A model generated the notes under the pieces. It ran no database searches. It had not been told where the DNA came from and was given only the letters and a program-made list of their open reading frames with translations. A program made the translations under genes and the position numbers. From contig OW388297.1 in assembly GCA_936450465.1 (NCBI GenBank), positions 48,374,130 to 48,438,129 of the forward strand: 64,000 bases of DNA. Direction: 5' to 3'. Shown here piece after piece: positions 57,774 to 64,000 of this stretch. Each line of letters opens with the position of its first letter. Position 1 is the first letter of the stretch. This DNA comes from Gibbula magus (lineage: Eukaryota; Mollusca; Gastropoda; Trochida; Trochidae).

Positions 57774-58284
57774 CAGCTTCGTACCGAAAGTTTGTTAACC
57801 TACATGTGTACCTTAGTGCAAATATCATGTACATTGACATTTATTGTAACGTCAATAAAATTACATCATGTACAATGACAATGAATCATCATATATCCAT
57901 GAGTGAAACAATTATTCCCAAACATATCCTATGATCGTCACGGCAACGGTGCATGTTTATGAAATTTGGCATAATAAAAAAAGGGAGAAGGGGTCAATTA
58001 AAAAAAATCTAATTTCATTAAGTTTCTTATAAACGTTTTCATATTTGGTGGAAATGTATGATGTGTGTTCGACCCAGTTGATCACTTACTGAATATTTCA
58101 CGGTGTTTATTATGAGATATCAAAGCAGATTATATTATGGAAAACTCACCTGTCTTCTTATAACGCATATGCAAATTGATCGAACTAGTTTTCGCGTTGA
58201 TATGATGATGCAAAGACATGCCAAATTACATGGTATTTGCACTAAAATGAACAGGTAGGTGAACAAACTTTCGGTACGCAGCTG
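57774..58284. mobile_element. MITE of 511 bp with CAG...CTG ends
   Basis: The 30-bp TIRs read CAGCTTCGTACCGAAAGTTT and, at the other end, AAACTTTCGGTACGCAGCTG. TA flanks both ends, as in Tc1/mariner or pogo-type non-autonomous elements. Confidence 0.75.
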
Positions 58285-59491
58285 TATTCACTTGTCTTAC
58301 ATGTATACTAATGTTTCTTCAACTAATTTTGCATTTTATTTAGTTTGAAATGGGTCTCCTGCATTATTGCTGTTTTATGGTCAATATTCATGTGATTAAT
58401 GAACGATAACAAAATCACGGTTTTGGTATACATGTATTAGTAGCGTGTCGCATGCCAAGTTAATACATATCTGACTTCGTTCTCCAGCATCCTGTTTCTG
58501 ATATAGCTGGTAATAAAACAAGTGATCATTTAGAACGATTGAGGCTTTTCCCCAAATGTTAATTATAGCAAACGATTCAATTATCTGATCTAATGACGAG
58601 CATAGAACTAAGTAAATGTTCTATTATGTGCGTCACCGTTACATCGTGGTTTATTTCCAGGGAAATTTATGAAGTGACTCTGTCAGACCATTGATCAGAC
58701 GGAAATGGTCTAATGAACTGATGGAGAGTCTAGAAGCAACATATATTTAAACTTTATGCGCTATGATGATACTATGATACCCATGATTGCACTACAGGCC
58801 TGTGGCCTTCTAAGTACCGTAATAAAGATTGATGCACATGTAAACTTATCTATTACGAATAGAGATGTTTTTTATATATCCTCATACTTTTCAGAGTACC
58901 CTGCAACTGTGTAATGAAGAAGTCGATATTCAGCCAAAAGATTGTTTAAATCTTGAACTACATCACTTTGTTTTGAAGATTCTTTTCTAACCGTTAAAAA
59001 AGCACACAGGTATATCAATGACCATATTTATTAGAAAACAATGTTTAGAAATTTATGTAAGAATTCAGGAACGTAATTAGACATTTAGTTTGTTAAATAG
59101 AAGCTTAATCTAGTCTTGTTTTAATCTTTACAAAAAGGTCAGAGTTAAAGGTAAGCCATGTGTTATGCTTGGCAAATCTATCAGTATGAAACCATTACCC
59201 ATTTTTAAAAAAATTAGAAATATTGACCTTATCAATAAACGAAAATAAAGGTTGCTGTTTTGTATAATGGTCCTTTTGTCATTTTACATCAAAAGTAAAA
59301 CTATTAACTGAAAAGAAATATTATCCGAGAAAACAACTCAAGAAATATTTATTAAAAGTAAGATAATATGTTTTTAAATAACTTAAACTTTTGAAAATTT
59401 CTAACAACTGGAAATGATACTTATTACACATAGTTATATTTTAAATAAGAAAATACAGAAATATATATTGGACGCTTCTTTTATGAGCATC
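58285..59491. other. Intergenic DNA, nothing recognised
   Basis: AT-rich with no coding signal. It has no counterpart in the duplicated unit around gene 1. Confidence 0.45.
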
Positions 59492-59495
59492 TTAA

Positions 59496-59850
59496 AGGGG
59501 CAGTAGCGCGTTTTTTGGCTAAAATAAGTCGATGAAATGTATTTGAAAAATAATTTCACCAATCGTAAAACACCCTTCTCTCTTCAGAAAATCAAGTTAA
59601 AAATGAGTGTCCATGGTTCCATAAAGCCTTGGGAATCGTTTTTTGTCATTCGAAATAATAAAATGTGTTCACAATAAAATGGCCGCCATGCAATTTTTGC
59701 ATTATACGCAACACCGTTATTGCCACTGCGGGTAATTGGTTAGTGTAATAAGATGTTTTACCCGCTTAAGTAAATATAAATGACATAAACTATCATTATA
59801 AATGGGAAATTTTAAAAAATAAAATTTGCAAAAAACGTGCTACTGCCCCT
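59496..59850. mobile_element. MITE of 355 bp with TTAA target duplication
   Basis: The ends AGGGGCAGTAGCGCGTTTTT and AAAAACGTGCTACTGCCCCT are inverted repeats, flanked on both sides by TTAA, the piggyBac-type target. Confidence 0.75.
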
Positions 59851-60014
59851 TTAAAGGTTTATGAACACGTTAAAAGATAGTACCTAACAATTCCAATGCA
59901 CAAGAAATGCAAGCCACTTAAAGCTGAAAAGAACTTAGCATTGTTATATATGAGTTCATTTTATCTGCAATAACATAATTACAAGGCTTGTACATTTTGG
60001 GAGAGAGAGAGAGA

Positions 60015-60200
60015 GTTCCCCTCTGGCCACGTTACAACTTTTCGCAGACGCCTCCACTCAAGGGTGGGGAACCAATCTGGGTTTACAACAAACGGAAGGC
60101 ATGTGGTCTCCAGTGCAAGCGGAGCGCCACATCAATGCTTTGGAATTAGATGCGATTCGCCTGGCAATTGCTCACTGGTCGACCCGCTCTACTCATCTAT
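60015..60200 (+). pseudogene. DIRS-type RNase H fragment
   Basis: A plus-strand frame gives LQLFADASTQGWGTNLGLQQ, then GMWSPVQAERHINALELDAI and RLAIAHWS, a DIRS RNase H segment with FADAS intact. No other part of the element is present. A GAGAGAGA run precedes it at 60001-60014. Confidence 0.65.
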
Positions 60201-60550
60201 ATATATGTGGAGTGAACTCGGACCCTACTCCAGGGGAGGCGCAGTGTCTTTTTACCTCATTAACAGAATAAATTTATAAATGAAAATGATACAATTTAGC
60301 ACTGCGTTCGTAGGCGAATGCGAGCGTTCTTCCGTATGTATAAGGCATAAAGTAATTAATTGACTCAAGAAGAGTGTGAGTTCATAATTGGATATTTTAT
60401 AATTAGTTTTTATTATCAATAATAGCAATTGGACACTGGTCAGACACTATTCCAATAGCCCCTGACAATGCATTGGTGCCACAAATGTTCAACTCGTTAA
60501 CCAAGAACAAATTAAGGTAATTAATGTCCTTGTCCCTTTGTAAAATGAAG

Positions 60551-60705
60551 CTTGAAATAACGGGACAATTTATAAATGAAAATGATATAATTTAAATAAG
60601 GCTTGAAATAACGGGGAAAACTATATATGAAAATGATAGAATTAAAATAAAGTTTGAAACAACGGGGAAAATTATATATGAAAATGTTAGAAGGAAGAGG
60701 TAAGA
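60551..60705. repeat. 51-bp tandem repeat, three copies
   Basis: Units start CTTGAAATAACGGG at 60551, 60602 and 60653 (third diverged) and continue with TATAAATGAAAATGATA. A partial related piece is near 60265-60300. Because 51 is a multiple of 3, the minus strand shows a 17-residue repeat, which I do not regard as coding. Confidence 0.8.
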
Positions 60706-60967
60706 CCCTAAGTTTCGGGCTGCTGTACTCTAGTAACTCAAAGGAGAAGGACACTTATACACATCTTATGGGCTTGTCTAACACTCTTCGTGTGATGTCT
60801 CCGTGGAAATGATGATTGTTTCTATTTTCAGGCACTTCATCCCTTTAAGACACTTATTAAAACACTCGACCTTACTGGCACATATAACTTCACGCGGACA
60901 ACAATATTAATCTTGTTGGTGTTAACTGCTGAAAAGAACTCAAATGGAATGCATTGAGTTAGTGTAC

Positions 60968-60973
60968 TTTATT
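60968..60973 (-). terminator. Polyadenylation signal of gene 3
   Basis: AATAAA on the minus strand, about 310 nt after the gene 3 stop, in the same context as that of gene 2. Confidence 0.5.
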
Positions 60974-61280
60974 TGAACTCAGCTAGCTTACAAACAGTAT
61001 CATGGAATGAGTGAATTATTGTTTAACGGCACTTCGGCAATATTGCAGCCATTAAAAGAGGAGGTACCGTGGAAACATGCGATGAAGGACAGTCGTCTTG
61101 TTCATATTGTTGATAATAATAGCATATGTCTAAATAATGCCTCTCTTTGATCAAGAGTTAATATGTGTTAAGATGGAGGATGGTCGTTCTTTATTAAGTG
61201 TAATAAAAGCCATATCTCTAAGGGCTATAGTATATGCCTTATTTGAAGGATTATTCAAGCTCATTAAATGGTCATTAGTC

Positions 61281-61403
61281 CTAAAACTGGTGTGAAATGG
61301 TCAAAGACGTGATTCTTACACATCTCGCAACTAAGATTTTGTTGACATTCACGAAGGGAAAACGGTGCTTGAAGGAGAATAGTTGTCTGCCATCCACGTT
61401 ACA
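61281..61403 (-). CDS. Gene 3 exon 5: C-terminal galectin strands and stop
   Basis: The acceptor is GATTTCAG|TG and the frame is phase 0 relative to exon 4. It encodes 40 residues and a TAG stop. The pattern NVDGRQLFSFKHRFPF, then NVNKI, then RITSLTISHQF matches the last galectin strands and aligns throughout with gene 2 exon 5. The tail differs from gene 2 (SHQF rather than TRY). The short 246-bp intron before it probably reflects the state before the Penelope-like element entered gene 2. The 3' flank is shared with gene 2, including the AATAAA. Confidence 0.85.
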   Translation of the reverse strand, partial: CNVDGRQLFSFKHRFPFVNVNKILVARCVRITSLTISHQF

Positions 61404-61649
61404 CTGAAATCAAAGTTAAGTATTTAAATACTTTCTGTTAGATAAGATTAACCTAGAAAACGCAATACAATCTCGTTTCTAGTTAAACTTTATTGACACC
61501 TAGCTGTATTAACAAGAACTATTAACATTAAGTCTTATTTTGTATCTAAACTATGCAACTAGCAATGTTCGAACCAAGCACAGATCTATGTAGTCCTTCT
61601 GAAGGTTGAATATTGCAAATAATGGCTTACTCATTCACAGCAACATTAC

Positions 61650-61848
61650 CTTGTAGTGATGAACTTCAACACGCACAGTCATGGTGAAGGTTCTATTTAC
61701 TTGGAAAGGAAAAGATGCATCCAATCGTCTTTCTTCCTCCCCCCACAGCCCCATGTTTGAGTTTCTCGCTACACGTTTTCGTGATAATCTCACTGAAAAG
61801 TGAAAGATGAGGTTTCTCTTTGTGTTATCCAAGAAATTCACGTTGAAA
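61650..61848 (-). CDS. Gene 3 exon 4: sugar-binding core of galectin CRD (partial gene)
   Basis: Paralogue of gene 2 exon 4, with identical length (199 nt), the same phase, and the same acceptor (TTCCAG|T) and donor (AAG|GTAATG). The galectin signature is more complete here: HFSVR, ARNS and WGEEER keep the positions equivalent to galectin-1 H44, R48, N61, W68, E71 and R73. N46 is Ser, as in gene 2, and V59 is Ala. About 17 of 66 residues differ from gene 2, with about 5 silent changes by hand count. Exon 5 follows 246 bp downstream rather than 3 kb, because the Penelope-like insertion is absent. The upstream exons are not in the window. Confidence 0.87.
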
Positions 61849-61989
61849 CTGGAATTTAAAATAAACATAGGTAACAATGATCTTGGTTCACATACGAATG
61901 AAAAACAATATTATTATTCAAATGAACGTATTAACAAAGAAAGTATCAATAGACATAGTTTCAATATTAGGACTAATCCTACTGAAATT

Positions 61990-62150
61990 GGGACGGTATA
62001 GCGCAGTGGTTAGCGAGTTTGGCTTTGGATCAAGAGGTCTGGGGTTCGAGTTCTGCCAGTGGCACAGCAAATTTGTCTGCAGTAGCGAACTGTTCTTCAT
62101 GCAGTAAGGTTTGGGTGCAATGCTACACTGAATTTCAGCGATCCCATCAT
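61990..62150 (+). mobile_element. tRNA-derived SINE
   Basis: The head has RNA polymerase III boxes: box A TAGCGCAGTGG (61999-62009) and box B GGGTTCGAGTTC (62042-62053). The body runs to about 62150. It separates the two tandem copies of the exon 4/intron segment of gene 3. Confidence 0.75.
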
Positions 62151-62159
62151 TGTATTTCA

Positions 62160-62400
62160 CACCACAGTTTTTAGGTATAATCTCACCGAAATGTGAAGGA
62201 TGTGTTGGTATGTGCCATCCAGGAAATGCAAGGAGATACTTGAATTTAAATACACAGACAATGATCCTTGTTCACGTACGATTCAAAAACAATATTATTA
62301 TTGAAATCAACATATTAACAAAGAAAGTATCAATAGACATAATTTCAATGCTAGGACCAATCCTACTGAAATTCAGTCTACTAATATACCTGATACATAG
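62160..62400 (-). pseudogene. Decayed partial duplicate of galectin exon 4 and its upstream intron
   Basis: This stretch repeats 61770-62000: the first third of exon 4, its acceptor region and about 130 bp of upstream intron. The exon part has lost the galectin reading frame, and the acceptor reads TTCAAG rather than TTCCAG. It lies upstream of the intact exon 4 of gene 3, with a SINE between the two copies. It is probably an inert fragment, although the retained AG could act as a cryptic acceptor. Confidence 0.6.
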
Positions 62401-62639
62401 ATACACTGTATATACTTCGCAAATAAAAAGGGACCACAAGCGGATCCTGACATGTTCAAAAGGGCAAAGGGATTAACTTATTGAAAGGTTACTGCTTGCA
62501 ATTTATAGATGCAAATTTCTTGGCCTGAAAGGTTACCCTGCCACCCATTGTGTATTGTGATATGGGGTATTTCAAATATTTACCAAAAAAATTAATAGAT
62601 AATAATAATAAGTACATTTGTTTTGCGCTGTATTCTATC

Positions 62640-63975
62640 CTAACGGTTGCTCAAAGCGCAGTTCATATTCCTAAAGATGATATTTTGAGAAGAAATGCGT
62701 CTTCATTCTGGATTTAAAGACAGCTAATGATGGGGAGTGTTTTATGTCATATGGGAGAGAGTTCGAAAGATGAGGAGCACAAAATGAGAAAGATCTAACA
62801 TCAATTCTGGCTCGTACAGGAAGCCAGTGAAGTTTCATTAGTATTGCCGTTACATGGGATGATTTTTTACAGCCACCTATAAGTCGGGCAGAGGCATTCT
62901 GGATTCGTTGAAGCTTCATGAGGAGATATTGTCTAATGTTAATGAGCAAACTGTTGCCATAGTCGATTCTGGAGAGAATCAGAGACCTGACCAATTGACT
63001 AGTGGCATCCTCTGTCAGTAGATGTCTGATCTGGTTCTTCTCAGATGGTAGAAGCATGTTCTACATGTGTGTTCTACATGTTTGTCCATTGTCATGCTAG
63101 AGTCCAGATAGACTCCTAAGTCTTTGACCACATCCGAGAAAAGTATTGATGAATCCCCTATAGCAAGCGTGGACTCAGGGATATCTGTCCGTTTGGAGTT
63201 GGAACCAACAAGAATAACCTCAGTCTTGCCATCATTTAGCTTTAATTTGTTGGTTACCATCCATGATCTAATGTCAGATATACAGAGTTCAAGATCATGT
63301 GTGGCTGCAGAAGAGTTTGATTCAGTAAACGACTTGTGTAGTTATGTGTCATCGGCGTATGCATGGCGAGGAACATCATGGTCATCAATGAGTTCGCTCA
63401 GAGATGCCGTATACAGGGTGAACAGGAATTGTCCGAGGACGGAACCCTGTGGTACCCCACATGTAAGAATGATTGGATCCGACAAGGCATCATCGATGAC
63501 TACTGAGTGACATCTTTGATGAAGATATGATAGGAATCACTTGAAGGCACTGTACTGGGCTCTATATGCAGACTGGTACTTGTCGTTGAGACCAAATGAT
63601 TCAAGATGTGCCGGGAGTCAAAGTTTCACCGCCTTCTTAATGACCTTAGACAGGAAAGATAAATTGGAAACTGGTCTGTAATTCTTCAATATGTTCTTAT
63701 CAAGTCCATTTTTTTCAGAAGAGGCTTCACCGGCGCTTTCTGGAATCTTGAAGATTCAGAACCAGTAACTAGACTTGGGCTAGGATATCTAGGTGGTCCA
63801 GAACTACGGTGGTTGGAACTGGATCTAATGTGAAGTAGGTTGGTTTGGAGTGTCTGAGTTTAACAATATCTGATTCCAACAGTGGTTGAAGGGTATCTAA
63901 AGATGCTTCCGTTGAAGGGTCAGCACTATTCTCTGCAACTAAGAGTTGATCAACAGAGTCGATTTTGTCCACAAA
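62640..63975 (-). pseudogene. CR1/L2-like LINE reverse transcriptase, truncated by the window edge
   Basis: Minus-strand pieces: ILTCGVPQGSVLGQFLFTLY (about 63470), AYADDT followed by a stop (about 63352), WMVTNKLKLNDGKTEVILVG (63262 on), and VVKDLGVYLDSSMTMDKHVE. Then come LILSRIDYGNSLL, LQRIQNASARLI, LHWLPVRARID and, at the end, a NSLPYDIKHSPSLAVFKSRMKT-type tail shortened here. The stop in the catalytic region and frameshifts at 63060 and 63540-63770 make it dead. Its upstream part continues beyond 64000. It lies where the third exon of gene 3 would be expected. Confidence 0.85.
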
Positions 63976-64000
63976 GAAACAGCTGAAGTCAGCTGCAAGG

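Larger units (their letters stand above)
60930..61590. repeat. Segmental duplication, 3' end of galectin gene 3
   Basis: Partner of 22900-23710. Confidence 0.85.

Noticed and set aside
60521..60754. 77-codon minus-strand frame with a 17-residue repeat
   Set aside because: It comes from the 51-bp tandem repeat, with no splice or start support and no paralogous conservation.

Overview
This is an AT-rich, repeat-dense animal genomic window, most likely from a marine invertebrate. A mollusc fits best, judged from the mix of Penelope, DIRS, Gypsy, CR1-like and pogo elements, many MITEs and long minisatellites. I cannot name the species. There are no bacterial features.

The main content is a host gene family on the minus strand, readable only by joining exons. 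One complete five-exon gene (gene 2) runs from an ATG at 52268 to a TGA at 23426. Exon 1 (52268-51962) encodes a signal peptide and a PAN/apple-like module. Exon 2 (36740-36559) encodes a sushi/CCP module. Exons 3, 4 and 5 (27427-27342, 26748-26550, 23545-23426) encode a galectin carbohydrate-recognition domain. All intron phases agree, and the exons total 894 nt (297 residues plus stop). Parts of two paralogues flank it: exon 1 of gene 1 (8022-7719; the rest lies off the left edge) and exons 4 and 5 of gene 3 (61848-61650, 61403-61281; the 5' part is off the right edge or displaced). The window is therefore a slice of a head-to-tail array of predicted secreted PAN-sushi-galectin lectins.

Intron 1 of gene 1 and of gene 2 each hold a large 29-bp satellite (about 2050-7225 and 41640-51455) whose unit carries the POU octamer ATGCAAAT. 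The arrays are bordered by a 27-bp minisatellite that looks like a sister of the 29-bp unit. The duplicated unit can be followed through 190-440/36950-37240, 1215-1350/39045-39230, 7226-12796/51456-57010, 22900-23710/60930-61590 and 26490-27055/61585-62460. Insertions and one local inversion break the colinearity.

The rest is mobile-element debris. It includes LINE fragments (13.2-14.0 kb, 19.4-21.8 kb, 62.6-64 kb), DIRS-like remnants (14.2-16.0, 37.3-38.9, 60.0-60.2 kb), an inverted composite Penelope-like element (24.3-26.35 kb), and a decayed Gypsy element (29.4-32.86 kb). There is also a pogo-type transposase carrying a PHD-like finger (33.4-35.2 kb), an unclassified hairpin-ended repeat in four copies, several MITEs, a tRNA-derived SINE and microsatellites. 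Introns 1, 2 and 4 of gene 2 are swollen by these insertions, while the exons stay open.
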